Source: a virus. From it: DNA of 37,781 bases. Below the pieces are notes generated by a model, which was not told the origin of the DNA, searched no databases, and saw nothing but the letters and a program-made list of their open reading frames with translations. Positions 1 to 8,424 of this stretch are shown here, piece by piece. The stretch covers positions 1 to 37,781 of the IMG/VR virus record IMGVR_UViG_3300042462_000858; one strand, 5' to 3'. Positions within the stretch are counted from its first letter, which is position 1. Every line of letters begins with the position of its first letter. Both the position numbers and the translations under genes were made by a program.

Positions 1-1018
1 CATCATAGCTCGGAAGAAGGGAACCAAGAGAAGAAAAATCGAGCAAGCCTGCAGCACCGACATCGCCTACAAAAAAAGAGCCTTTTTTATAAAAAATATT
101 GCTAAAGGAGCCAGCTGAGCCTGCGGTGGCTGATATAGTAATCGTACCTTCAGGGGATGACGTGATGACAATGTTGTCACCAGCAATTATCTCTGGTGAT
201 TCGCCGGGCTGTCCTTGGATACCTTGGTCTCCCTGGGGCCCTACAGGCCCTTGGAGAGAATCTAAAAAATCAGATTCTGTACCACTATTCCCATTATTCA
301 ACCATATCTCATATGCGCTCAGACCATCAACCCCAGAAGGCCCTTGAATACCCGCGACTCCTGTTAGACCCCGTAAACCAGTCAATCCGCGGGGGCCAGT
401 TGCTCCCGCAGGTCCCCGTGACCCTGCCAATCCTGTCGGCCCTGCCAATCCTGTCGGCCCTTGCGGGCCCGTGGCCCCCGCGGGGCCTTGTGGTCCTGTC
501 AAACCTCTTAAACCTTGTGGACCAGGTGGGCCGGGCGGCCCTGTTGAGCTAGAGCCGCCGCTATTTGCGTGTATATACCACTTTTTTGTCTTCCAAAAGA
601 GACTGACAAACCCGTAATTTGCGCTTATCGCGACTGATAAGACGTCCTCTATCAAAGAGGACGCGTCCCACGAAGAAATGACAATGTTGTTTGTAGCGGC
701 AGTACCTGACAAATCTTTGATGACAATCAAGTTTCCGTCTCTGGGCTTCCTCGGTAATTTAACGTAAAGACTTCCTTCTCCTGAAGAAGCGGGCTCAACG
801 GCGGCGATCGTGTGGGCTTCATCTATTGTGACAGTGCCGTTCAACCTGCACTTATAGTTACCCACGCTTACAGAAAGGCTACCGTTTATGACCAGCTCGC
901 TGGGAATGTTATCTAACCCGACCTGGACAGGTTGTGGAAAAGACACTTTATCGACGTTTCCGCGATTGTCTCTAAGAATAACCATGTACGGTTTAGCTGT
1001 ATCTTCCTTTTTTAGCAT
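1..1018 (-). CDS. Collagen-repeat tail-fibre-like protein, 3' part beyond the left edge
   Basis: The frame is open from an ATG at 1018 to the left edge, so about 339 residues are visible and the C-terminus is missing. Residues 1-155 are a non-repetitive head that is probably beta-rich. From about residue 158 the chain becomes Gly-X-Y triplets ([10 protein letters not shown] and similar). These are interrupted near residue 235 by the linker [13 protein letters not shown], followed by SDFLDSLQG, a pairing I know from phage collagen-like fibre proteins. The triplets then resume to about residue 270, and an Ile/Thr-rich stretch and a Gly/Ser/Phe-rich segment follow. Collagen-like repeats in phage proteins form trimeric stalks of fibres or tail appendages, so a host-contact role is inferred. 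It lies 14 bases downstream of the 1420-aa gene and probably shares its transcript. No strong Shine-Dalgarno (SD) sequence precedes the ATG. The fold is clear; the position on the virion is not. Confidence 0.82.
   Translation of the reverse strand, partial: MLKKEDTAKPYMVILRDNRGNVDKVSFPQPVQVGLDNIPSELVINGSLSVSVGNYKCRLNGTVTIDEAHTIAAVEPASSGEGSLYVKLPRKPRDGNLIVIKDLSGTAATNNIVISSWDASSLIEDVLSVAISANYGFVSLFWKTKKWYIHANSGGSSSTGPPGPPGPQGLRGLTGPQGPAGATGPQGPTGLAGPTGLAGSRGPAGATGPRGLTGLRGLTGVAGIQGPSGVDGLSAYEIWLNNGNSGTESDFLDSLQGPVGPQGDQGIQGQPGESPEIIAGDNIVITSSPEGTITISATAGSAGSFSNIFYKKGSFFVGDVGAAGLLDFSSLGSLLPSYD
422..457. repeat. Perfect tandem 18-bp repeat inside the collagen region
   Basis: Two identical adjacent copies of CCCTGCCAATCCTGTCGG lie at 422-439 and 440-457. 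Each adds two Gly-X-Y triplets (GPT-GLA) to the collagen rod. Because copy-number change would stay in frame, the rod length could vary by slippage or recombination. Confidence 0.9.
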
Positions 1019-1032
1019 GCTTATAAATTAGC

Positions 1033-4000
1033 TTATAGACTGAGTTCCACCATTGTGTGATTAACTGCATCGAAATTATTATCTCTATTTGTGAACGTCC
1101 CGTCAAAGAAGGGTAGCGCGGCTGTCGATTCAAAGTTCAAGTTGCTGGACCATGTGTTTTCTGGGGCTGTTGGCTGTCCTGTTGAGGTGTTGATGAAACG
1201 CACAAAAATCGGACTTGCTCCTGTCGCATTTTTTACGCCTGCGTTTCTTCCGTCCTCTGTCAGATCCTCCAAGAAAAACTTTGTGTCAAGCCTCTGCTCC
1301 AGCATGTCACGTAATTGTCCGTACCTGCTTCTATTGAACACAGCTGAGGAGTACGTTGGTAATCCGCTGATAACGCCATACTTCCAGCCACGAATGAGAG
1401 GACCGAATTGAAAATCTATGTGCCCTATTCCGCTGGCAGGAATGGTCTTGTGCTCTTCTCTAAAGAGGGGCTGCTGCGGACGACCAATTCTATAATCAGG
1501 GTACACTGTTGGCAAAGACATATTTCCATCACCAAATCCATATAGCACCTTTGCCATATCGCTATGGTCCATGCTAGATGTCACGTAATGAAACTTATAA
1601 AGTCCCGTAGAGGGCTGAAAAATGCTTACACCTTTGCTGAGGTCAGCATCACACATGACCTTGATGGATTCGTCCCCATCCCTCTGGCATATTAATAGAT
1701 GATCAATCTTTTTGTACTTTAGCTCTGTCGATGTTATTGGATCTATGCCAGCAGAAAACTCTGTAATAAAAGTAGAAGCGATCCGTTGTCGACGCTGAGC
1801 GCCCGAGTACCTCGACTCAAACGGAAAACTGTACCCCCAGCTTCTGTCGTTCATGGCGTCAAAATCAGGCAGATCAGCCTGAGAATCCAGGAATATCACG
1901 CCGTAAGACTTATCCCTGCTATAAGAACCAGTCAGCGTCTGAAAGATTTGATCTGGGTTGCTTAAGTGGTGTATTGCTTTTCCATTTGCAGATAGACACG
2001 CGTTGAAGTCTGGCATGAGCGAATCGTAAAATCTCTCGATGTTAGATGAAATTCTTAGAGTCCTCTGATTCCCGACTTTTTCATAAAGGGGTTGCAGCCT
2101 CTGCGACTTTGAGCTATTCAGTAGATAATCGTTACCAGGAGGGAGATACTCATGATTTCTCGCGTCTATCCTGCTTGACACACTTCCGCGTGTCGGACCG
2201 AACGAGACTCCATAAACCGACTTTGTGACAGAAGATCCGCTTACTGTATACAGCACTCGCTTTGCGTCAAAAGAGAACATTGATCCAGTTACATAGCTGT
2301 CTGTAGATGTCCCATAAAAGTTATCATCATACTCCACCTGAAATTGATCGCAGACAGGCTCCATGCCTATCGACTCATGAACAAAATTTGAGTCTAAAGG
2401 CTGATTTAGCGTATCATGAAATTCTTTCCCGGTCTTTAGAAGACTACCGTAAAGTGTTATTTTAATAGAACCAGTGTTTATCCAAGCATCATGGCGTAAA
2501 CCCTGGCGCCAATAATCTACGGGTACATCAGCAATGGGGAAGTGTTCGTTCGTGTGAAGTGTAGGCCTGTTTTTAGAAATGCCAAGCACCAACTTGTCGC
2601 CGGGCAAGAGCAGATACGGTGAAGGTATCGACTTATCAACTGGAATGGCATACTGAAAGAAAGATTGAAATTCTGGGTTTATGCTTGTATCAAGCACACT
2701 CTTCAGTGCAACCGGAAAATCATCAAAGCTAGAAGAGACGAAAAGCGGATTCTGCACCCTTCGATTTTTTGCTGTCTGATATGTGATGTGCTCTTTTCCA
2801 AACACGGACCTACCGCTGATGTTGTTTCCGCGCGAATCTCTAGAGAAAGGATTTATGCTCTTCACATTCGAGAAGCCAATAAAACCCTTACCACCGCTGA
2901 ACGCTGCTCGAGCATATATGTCAATGTCTGGCGATGTCATGAAAGACTTTACGAAATTTGCACGGATATCAATGTAGCCTGTTGGTTCTTCAAACCCGGT
3001 TGCCCTCATCTCTTGCCTTAAGACAACTCCGTTAGAGACACCAGCGACGGTCTGCAAGCGTACAGATCCAGTGAATGTATTGTTTCCATCAGGGTGCACG
3101 ACAGCGGATGGCGTCGAATCGTACTTCACAAATCCCTCAGGCTCAAACAGCCATATCGGATAAATGTTGCTGCTGCTGTCTTTTACCCATGATTGCCTCA
3201 CGGCCACGTTACCTGAATTGTCCCCCACAGGTATCACAGTTCCGGTCAGGATCAGGTCTCTGTGTGTAGTGTGCCCATTAGACACCTGATTAAACAGAGA
3301 TACTGTTATGGCAGGTCCAGCAAAATCGAAAGTCTCATTTGAGACGCCGTGGTCTGCAGTGGTGGAGCTGCAGACACCTATTGGAGTGCTTGAAGTAGTC
3401 CTGTCTTCAAACCAGCCTTGGCCAAAAATGAAAGGTATTTCAAAGACTGCTTTTTCTAAAACAAAGGGCTGATTTATCGGTATGGATATCTTCTCGTCGC
3501 CGCTCGCTTCATAGTCTGGGTTTAGCTGGACATTTTTTTCGTATGTCTTGGTCAAGAGATCAAGCGACGCTGTGTTTTGAAACCATGGACCTGAGTTGTG
3601 CCCGAATTCTGCATCTGAGCTCCAATACGAGCTCATCGGGCCTGGGTAAGACCCTGAAGCTACAATGTTTCCGATAGGCCCGAAACCCCGTGCATCTTCA
3701 GGCCAATAAAGCCCCTCGGTTTGATACGCTACAGAGGCTGATGCGTTCATTATGTCTGAAGGAGCTTGGCGGATCTGTGGGAAGAACATTCCCTTGAGTT
3801 TTCTGTTGTAATAATATATCGCAGATCCCGTCTCTAACATGCGAAGCTTATTCTGGACGGGTAACTCAAGCTTAAGCTGCGTCTTGGATTTTAAAGAAAA
3901 TGTGAGACTATCTCCAAACAACTCAATTGATGAGCCCGTCAAATAATACCCACCGGGGTCTTGCTCCGGCCTGTCATGGTCAGTGAATGGTTTCACATAT

Positions 4001-5295
4001 TCGACAGGCACGTTACCAATAAACTCATCTGCGACTGATTTTGAGACACTCGCAAGTGCCTCAAAGTCGCCAAAAAGATTCTGCCTGTCAGGTGCGCCAG
4101 CCTCTGTATCTGCATAATCCCGCGGTAAAGTTGTCGGATAATCTGCGAGACGAGAACGTCCATACACCAAGGCACGACGGTCGTCATACATGCTAAGATA
4201 CGTACCCAATCTTTGTACATCTCCAGTACGAGCAATCAGTGGATACGTTCGTCTTGAATCGGACTTGACCAGGTCTTTTCTTGGTAGTACTTTTCTTCTG
4301 TTCACTGGCGGCGCAAAGGTCATCACACAACAAAAAAGATCTTGACCGGGCCAATTTGCGATCCTATTAGCAAGAATAGCGGGCGGGGGCGGAGACGTCC
4401 CTGGGTCTACGCTTGAGACAAACAGGGTAAAGTTATACGGTAAAGTTGTGGACGAGTTAGTGTCTGAGTATGCGGGATCGTAACTATAACCGCCGTACTT
4501 GCTAGGGGTCCTGACCCTGTCAAGCGGATGCCCAAGGCCTTTTGATAGGTCACGGAACCGCCAGCCTAAGACGTCAGGACTATCATTGACAAAGATGCCT
4601 ATTGTCGCGCCTTCCTCTACGGCGTTAGACCCGAAAGAGTTGATCGTCTTTCTCGTGCCGTACCTGAACTCTATGTGCCCCGATTCGTATACAACAACCT
4701 CGAACGTAATGATGGAGCTTGCGTACAGGTCAGCGCCTGCATTCGAAAAAGACCTCCACCTGACGACAAGACACCTTCTGCCAGAAGGATCGACCGTGTT
4801 GACATATTTCAACGCAGAAGTGACCTCGTTGTACGAGGTCGGAGGAACGTCGATGCCTTGACTGATTCGTAATTTTTCGTCGTCTGTCAGTGCCAGCGTC
4901 TTCAAGACGTTGTACCCGTTTCGCAGGCTATCCATCCATGGGCACAGAAGGACTCCCCCTGTTTCAAATCTGTCGTTTACGTAGAGGACCTCTGATATTA
5001 TGTAGTCTTCCTCATCAAACGTCCCTGTGTCACTCTTTTCTCGTAAGACCAAATAACCGTTGGTGGATGCGACAAACCTGTCGTATGTTTTTTCGTTAAA
5101 TCTGAAGTCGAACCCGATGGGTGTCGTCTCGCTTAAAGCTTCAGCAGTGGCACCTTTGCCGGCGTCACCTGGGAACGCCAACATTGCCGCTGACGCGACG
5201 GGGAAAAGCCGCGCCTCTTGGCCGACGACACGGGTAAAGACATACTTGTCGAAATCTTGTGTGGGCGGTGCCCTGAGTTCTTTTGAAGTTGGCAT
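1033..5295 (-). CDS. Large virion protein with adhesin-like N-terminal beta-sandwich domain
   Basis: This is a 1420-aa protein starting at ATG 5295, with GGAGG about 12 bases upstream. Residues of about 60-215 read like a beta-sandwich domain found in bacterial secreted adhesins. It has a FDFRFNEKTYDRF strand, the STNGY signature (77-81), a CPWMD turn near 118, a CLVVRWRSF strand near 174 and ESGHIEFRYG near 208. The rest is Ser/Thr/Asn-rich, low in Lys and apparently beta-rich, with a short proline run (PPPPA) near 300. There is no signal peptide or membrane segment, as expected for a virion protein. The start overlaps the stop of the upstream 274-aa gene (TGATG), so translation is probably coupled. 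The size and the collagen-like neighbour suggest a baseplate, fibre or decoration component that contacts the host. I do not recognise the central and C-terminal parts. Confidence 0.8.
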   Translation of the reverse strand: MPTSKELRAPPTQDFDKYVFTRVVGQEARLFPVASAAMLAFPGDAGKGATAEALSETTPIGFDFRFNEKTYDRFVASTNGYLVLREKSDTGTFDEEDYIISEVLYVNDRFETGGVLLCPWMDSLRNGYNVLKTLALTDDEKLRISQGIDVPPTSYNEVTSALKYVNTVDPSGRRCLVVRWRSFSNAGADLYASSIITFEVVVYESGHIEFRYGTRKTINSFGSNAVEEGATIGIFVNDSPDVLGWRFRDLSKGLGHPLDRVRTPSKYGGYSYDPAYSDTNSSTTLPYNFTLFVSSVDPGTSPPPPAILANRIANWPGQDLFCCVMTFAPPVNRRKVLPRKDLVKSDSRRTYPLIARTGDVQRLGTYLSMYDDRRALVYGRSRLADYPTTLPRDYADTEAGAPDRQNLFGDFEALASVSKSVADEFIGNVPVEYVKPFTDHDRPEQDPGGYYLTGSSIELFGDSLTFSLKSKTQLKLELPVQNKLRMLETGSAIYYYNRKLKGMFFPQIRQAPSDIMNASASVAYQTEGLYWPEDARGFGPIGNIVASGSYPGPMSSYWSSDAEFGHNSGPWFQNTASLDLLTKTYEKNVQLNPDYEASGDEKISIPINQPFVLEKAVFEIPFIFGQGWFEDRTTSSTPIGVCSSTTADHGVSNETFDFAGPAITVSLFNQVSNGHTTHRDLILTGTVIPVGDNSGNVAVRQSWVKDSSSNIYPIWLFEPEGFVKYDSTPSAVVHPDGNNTFTGSVRLQTVAGVSNGVVLRQEMRATGFEEPTGYIDIRANFVKSFMTSPDIDIYARAAFSGGKGFIGFSNVKSINPFSRDSRGNNISGRSVFGKEHITYQTAKNRRVQNPLFVSSSFDDFPVALKSVLDTSINPEFQSFFQYAIPVDKSIPSPYLLLPGDKLVLGISKNRPTLHTNEHFPIADVPVDYWRQGLRHDAWINTGSIKITLYGSLLKTGKEFHDTLNQPLDSNFVHESIGMEPVCDQFQVEYDDNFYGTSTDSYVTGSMFSFDAKRVLYTVSGSSVTKSVYGVSFGPTRGSVSSRIDARNHEYLPPGNDYLLNSSKSQRLQPLYEKVGNQRTLRISSNIERFYDSLMPDFNACLSANGKAIHHLSNPDQIFQTLTGSYSRDKSYGVIFLDSQADLPDFDAMNDRSWGYSFPFESRYSGAQRRQRIASTFITEFSAGIDPITSTELKYKKIDHLLICQRDGDESIKVMCDADLSKGVSIFQPSTGLYKFHYVTSSMDHSDMAKVLYGFGDGNMSLPTVYPDYRIGRPQQPLFREEHKTIPASGIGHIDFQFGPLIRGWKYGVISGLPTYSSAVFNRSRYGQLRDMLEQRLDTKFFLEDLTEDGRNAGVKNATGASPIFVRFINTSTGQPTAPENTWSSNLNFESTAALPFFDGTFTNRDNNFDAVNHTMVELSL

Positions 5296-6119
5296 CAGTA
5301 TGTCATGCCTCCGAATGCAATCGAATCTGTCCCGACCTTGACGTTACCGTCATAATCCCAACCTGCCGTGTAAGACCTGTGTGTGTTTGGGACAAAATTT
5401 TCTGTTGTTGGGCGCATAAACCTCAGCATGAAAGACATGTCATTGTCTGCAAAGCCGACATCAAGTAAAAATGCGTCATTGAACGGCTTGATTCTGACAG
5501 ATTCATTTTTAAAATATCCACGATCGTCGTATACCACAATGCTGCGGGTCGGATCGAAATAATCGAGTTGAACGACAGGACACGCACCTCTATAAAGATC
5601 ATCGGATCCCGCTGCCAAACTGGCTTTTACGCTGTGGGCAACGAAAGGTGTTTCTAACGATCGAAGGCTCACGACCTCTCTTATCGTAAGGGGCTCAATA
5701 ATGCCGTCCAAATTGTCTGTCGTAACCTCGTCATTGTCATCTATGATAAACGGGATGGTGAACACATCAGCATAGATGTAAGAGTAATAGTCTTGAACTT
5801 TTATAAACTTAATGGGATCAAACTTGTCGTTGTCCATGTAGGCATTGCTATGGGCATCGTGGTAGATGTCCATTCCAAACCTGTTTTGACGTAAGACGTG
5901 GTTAGGTTCACCTGAATGAATCTTCACGGTTCCCATGTCATAATGCTTCTGAAGAGTGAGCTCGACGCCTTGACGATACCCGTCTATCAATTTTGTGTCG
6001 ATATTTGCCCTGACTTCTCCGCTTACACGAGACGGATTTGTCAAACGTTGCGGCGGAGGCGGAGGTCCTTCATCAAAGTAAGCTGCTTTCACAATGTGTG
6101 TCGCTGTGTGATTGACCAT
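5295..6119 (-). CDS. Unrecognised virion-type protein, 274 aa
   Basis: The ATG at 6119 is preceded by AAGGA at six bases, a good ribosome site. The protein is soluble and acidic, with a proline run near residues 19-23 and many aromatic, Asp and Asn residues (for example DYYSYIYADVF). No catalytic motif, signal peptide or membrane segment is visible. It is the first gene of the left-end transcription unit, after a terminator at 6200-6234, and its stop overlaps the start of the 1420-aa gene. A tail or fibre accessory role is inferred from this position only. Confidence 0.75.
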   Translation of the reverse strand: MVNHTATHIVKAAYFDEGPPPPPQRLTNPSRVSGEVRANIDTKLIDGYRQGVELTLQKHYDMGTVKIHSGEPNHVLRQNRFGMDIYHDAHSNAYMDNDKFDPIKFIKVQDYYSYIYADVFTIPFIIDDNDEVTTDNLDGIIEPLTIREVVSLRSLETPFVAHSVKASLAAGSDDLYRGACPVVQLDYFDPTRSIVVYDDRGYFKNESVRIKPFNDAFLLDVGFADNDMSFMLRFMRPTTENFVPNTHRSYTAGWDYDGNVKVGTDSIAFGGMTY

Positions 6120-6199
6120 CCCAGTTCCTTAAACTATCCTGAGCTACGTAAATACGTCATTAAATATTTTAAGGTCCAAAGTTCTTGACAACAAAATGA
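6120..6199 (-). promoter_or_regulatory. Intergenic leader of the left-end fibre genes; promoter expected but not identified
   Basis: This 80-bp AT-rich gap lies between the terminator at 6200-6234 and the 274-aa gene. A leftward promoter is expected here because the terminator separates the two units. I see AT-rich stretches but no clear sigma-70 pair and no T4 late box (TATAAATA), so the call rests on position. Confidence 0.3.
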
Positions 6200-6234
6200 T
6201 TAAAGCCTGAGCTTTATTCGAGCTCAGGCTTTAA
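6200..6234 (-). terminator. Strong intrinsic terminator hairpin
   Basis: A perfect 14-bp inverted repeat, TTAAAGCCTGAGCT (6200-6213) and AGCTCAGGCTTTAA (6221-6234), surrounds a 7-base loop. It starts one base past the stop codon of the leftward 69-aa gene. In the leftward transcript the stem is followed by TCATTTTGTTG, a moderately U-rich tail. It would end the small-gene unit and insulate it from the fibre genes. Confidence 0.8.
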
Positions 6235-6235
6235 T

Positions 6236-6445
6236 TTAGCTTTTTTGAGAAGAAATTTTCTCTAGCTGTTGTTTTTCCCACTTTTCAAACTGAATGTTGT
6301 TTTTTTGCTTTAAAAGGTCAAAAAGAACATCCTTCATCCTTCCACGTAAACCCAGCAAAATTTGCTCTCCAGATTGAAGCTGTTGTAACGTCAGCAGATC
6401 GTAGAGGCACAAAAATTCATTGGGGTGAAGATCAACTCTAATCAT
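6236..6445 (-). CDS. Small hypothetical protein, 69 aa
   Basis: The ATG at 6445 lies one base past the stop of the 185-aa gene, so the two are probably coupled. The protein looks helical: a Leu-rich first half (CLYDLLTLQQLQSGEQILL) and a charged second half ending in Gln/Lys-rich sequence. No known motif is visible. It is the last gene before the hairpin terminator at 6200-6234. Function unknown. Confidence 0.6.
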   Translation of the reverse strand: MIRVDLHPNEFLCLYDLLTLQQLQSGEQILLGLRGRMKDVLFDLLKQKNNIQFEKWEKQQLEKISSQKS

Positions 6446-6446
6446 T

Positions 6447-7004
6447 TCAATCTACCATATAAACAACGCGATCTACAAATGCGCTCTTCCATTCCTTGGA
6501 AAGCTTCTTAAACTCAAAAGAGAGCTTTAATCCATCAAAAGTCCACAGGTCTACAGTCTTTCCTGCTCGGCAGACTCTAGCAATACTATCATCATGTAAA
6601 ACGCTGCCATTCCAAAGAGCAAAGATCTCAGAGGCTTCATCATCTTCGACGCACTCAAACTCGAGTTCGCCAACAGCAAGATCACGAGTTGTAGGCGCTG
6701 GCGGAAGATCATGCAAGACTTCTGCAGAAATAACTGCTGTATGAGCTGGCAGTGCGGCGTCGGCCCCAGAGTCTTCGTCGTCTTCGTCGTCGTCATCGTC
6801 GCACTCTTCGTCATCATGCGATGCTACGTCATCAATCTTTGATGAAGCAGCCGCAACCTCGCCGTCAGTCAAGTAATGACTAATACGATCAGACATATCA
6901 AAAACAAAATCAAGCTCATCTTCATCGCTGTCGTGTCGCATCAGCTTTTCATAATGAAATAAAATCTTAGATAAAGAAAGAGCATCTAGCTTAGATAAAA
7001 ACAT
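6447..7004 (-). CDS. Acidic hypothetical protein with poly-Asp/Glu tract, 185 aa
   Basis: The ATG at 7004 is preceded by AAGGA at seven bases. A strongly acidic tract (DDEECDDDDDEDDEDSG) lies near residues 65-81, between an N-terminal helical part and a C-terminal folded part that contains a VDLWTFDGLKLSFEFKK segment. Long acidic tracts occur in DNA mimics, histone-like chaperones and prohead core proteins, but nothing here decides between these. Both neighbours are small and unassigned. Confidence 0.65.
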   Translation of the reverse strand: MFLSKLDALSLSKILFHYEKLMRHDSDEDELDFVFDMSDRISHYLTDGEVAAASSKIDDVASHDDEECDDDDDEDDEDSGADAALPAHTAVISAEVLHDLPPAPTTRDLAVGELEFECVEDDEASEIFALWNGSVLHDDSIARVCRAGKTVDLWTFDGLKLSFEFKKLSKEWKSAFVDRVVYMVD

Positions 7005-7019
7005 TTTAATTTCCTTAAA

Positions 7020-7304
7020 TTAAACCGACTTACCTGTAAAAGTGTAGTGCTTGTTCAGCAGCCTGTAAAGAGTACGAGCCTCGGAGCCGCTGAGGCGAAT
7101 GGAGCCATCAGGAAGGTCAATAAAAAGTGAGCTTGCCTTAGAGTTTGGATTAGTGGTAATTGCAAACGAGGCAGAACCCTCATCTCTATTAAAAGTCTCA
7201 GTACGAAGCTCGCCGTTATTATCTTCAGAAAACTTAATCATCGAATTACGATTACGCGTCTTACCAGGATTAGCACTCATATCGACATCAGCATTACGTG
7301 GCAT
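7020..7304 (-). CDS. Small hypothetical protein, 94 aa
   Basis: The frame is open to a GTG at 7328, but the ATG at 7304 has GGAG five bases upstream and is the better start. The protein begins MPRNADVDMSANPGK and has a charged N-terminus. The C-terminal half has alternating beta character (SSLFIDLPDGSIRLSGSEAR) and ends in a basic LLNKHYTFTGKSV. That half looks like a small folded domain in which SGSEARTLYRLL would be a helix. No family recognised. It lies 15 bases upstream of the acidic protein in the same unit. Confidence 0.62.
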   Translation of the reverse strand: MPRNADVDMSANPGKTRNRNSMIKFSEDNNGELRTETFNRDEGSASFAITTNPNSKASSLFIDLPDGSIRLSGSEARTLYRLLNKHYTFTGKSV

Positions 7305-7386
7305 CTTTTCTCCGCGGTCTTTAATCACATCCGCAAAGCCACTGTACTACGTCAAATGCAAATGAACAAAAGAGTTCAAAATTTGT

Positions 7387-7902
7387 TTATTTCTTATTAG
7401 AAATTAAGGGATTTTTGGGTTTGTCATTCTTTTCTAGGTCTGACATTTGTGCGCGAGCCTGCTGAAGCATTGTGATCTCGTCCTCGAGCTCGCCAGCCTT
7501 CCTCTTGAATTCTTGCGAAACCTGCTTTGCGTTTAGCTTTTCTATGTCTGGCAATTCTTGGGCAATCAGGCTTCCGAACATCTTGCCCGCATTTGCAATT
7601 TTATCCTTTGGTTGCCCCGGTCCTGATACCACTTTTTTTACTTCTGAACCCATAGGGGGTTTTTTCGCTAGATCCTTGGCTTTCTCTAAAGACTTACCGA
7701 CAAATGAATTCTTTTGTCTTTCGTCTTTCTCTTGCTCTGGCGTCTCTTTTGTTTCTAGCTCTTTAGACACTTTAGTTCCCGAAGCAGTCGGGGAAGTTGC
7801 TGAAGTGCCTGCGGTCGTAGACGTTGACGATTCATACAGCTCCAACGTCTCTAAAATGAATCTTCTTAAGACAAAAAAAGAATCCGTGCGGTTGTTTTTC
7901 AT
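7387..7902 (-). CDS. Putative internal head protein with capsid-targeting-like N-terminus, 171 aa
   Basis: The protein begins with a basic/hydrophobic helix (FFVLRRFILETLELYE) followed by L22-Y23-E24 before S25. This matches the T4 prohead protease rule of L/I-x-E cut before A, G or S. The remainder is low-complexity Ser/Thr and charged Lys/Glu sequence, then a helical segment near the C-terminus (AGELEDEITMLQQARAQMSDL). T4 internal proteins are built this way: a short targeting peptide removed by gp21 and a basic or charged body carried in the head. The role is inferred from this pattern alone. It is the first gene of the leftward small-gene unit and faces the divergent 152-aa gene across 61 bases. 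Confidence 0.6.
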   Translation of the reverse strand: MKNNRTDSFFVLRRFILETLELYESSTSTTAGTSATSPTASGTKVSKELETKETPEQEKDERQKNSFVGKSLEKAKDLAKKPPMGSEVKKVVSGPGQPKDKIANAGKMFGSLIAQELPDIEKLNAKQVSQEFKRKAGELEDEITMLQQARAQMSDLEKNDKPKNPLISNKK

Positions 7903-7949
7903 AGCTTTAAATATGCTCCCCGCACGTCAAAACAACCTGCACCTGTTTG

Positions 7950-7955
7950 TATAAT
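7950..7955 (+). promoter_or_regulatory. Candidate -10 element for the rightward gene; possible leaderless transcript
   Basis: A perfect TATAAT lies eight bases before the ATG at 7964, and no Shine-Dalgarno sequence lies between. A transcript starting at the usual distance would begin at or next to the start codon. No convincing -35 box is seen at 16-18 bases, so phage or host activation may be needed, or the match may be chance. Confidence 0.45.
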
Positions 7956-7963
7956 GTTTCGAC

Positions 7964-8422
7964 ATGAACATATTCGTTTTATCGGAAGACCCCGCTGAAG
8001 CAGCTGGCATGATGTGCGACAAACACGTGCTAAAAATGATCATCGAAAGTGGGCAAATGCTGTGCGCAGCTCACGAACCCGGAACTGCGCCGTGGAAACG
8101 CACGCACTACAATCACCCATGCACAGTCTGGGCTCGGTCGACGACATCAAACTACAATTGGCTTGTCGAACACGGGCTGGCGCTCTGCCGTGAATACACA
8201 AAGCGATACGGGAAGCTGCATAAATCAGAGGAGGTAATCCAATGGTGCAAAAAAATCGTGCCTCCAAGTGTGCCCGAGGGTCCCTTGACACCATTCGCGA
8301 TTGCCATAAAGGACCCCAAACATCACCTCAACTCAGCGGTGGAGTCCTACAGGGCATACTATAAAGCAGACAAGGCCAGGTTTGCGAAATGGAAAAACAC
8401 AAGCCCACCAGATTGGTGGTGA
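7964..8422 (+). CDS. Conserved phage protein of the MNIFVL-CDKH type, only rightward gene
   Basis: This 152-aa protein opens with MNIFVLSEDPAEAAGMMCDK followed by HVLKMIIESGQML. This matches a family I recall from many large phages as a conserved protein of unknown activity. Other conserved-looking points are THYNHPCTVWAR near residue 47, NYNWLVEHGLALC near 64 and KRYGKLHKSE near 80. His, Cys, Asp and Trp residues are frequent, so an enzyme is plausible, but I cannot assign a reaction. It is the sole plus-strand gene, and its stop faces the leftward CxxCxxCC gene with two bases between. The start has no Shine-Dalgarno but a TATAAT just upstream. The different strand suggests separate, perhaps early, expression. 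Confidence 0.8.
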   Translation: MNIFVLSEDPAEAAGMMCDKHVLKMIIESGQMLCAAHEPGTAPWKRTHYNHPCTVWARSTTSNYNWLVEHGLALCREYTKRYGKLHKSEEVIQWCKKIVPPSVPEGPLTPFAIAIKDPKHHLNSAVESYRAYYKADKARFAKWKNTSPPDWW

Positions 8423-8424
8423 AA

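Noticed and set aside
99-552. Two overlapping rightward open frames with Pro/Leu-rich products
   Set aside because: They are antisense to the Gly-X-Y repeats. Lack of stops there follows from the GC-rich triplet pattern of the collagen gene, and no ribosome site is present.
2665-3021. Rightward 118-aa frame within the 1420-aa gene
   Set aside because: It lies wholly antisense to a well supported long gene, has no ribosome site and shows no recognisable motif.
7363-7378. Inverted repeat TGAAC/GTTCA between the 94-aa and 171-aa genes
   Set aside because: A five-base-pair AT-rich stem with a six-base loop is too weak to call a terminator.
8040-8294. Leftward 84-aa frame opposite the 152-aa rightward gene
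   Set aside because: The rightward frame carries a conserved phage family pattern; the antisense frame has no motif and no ribosome site.
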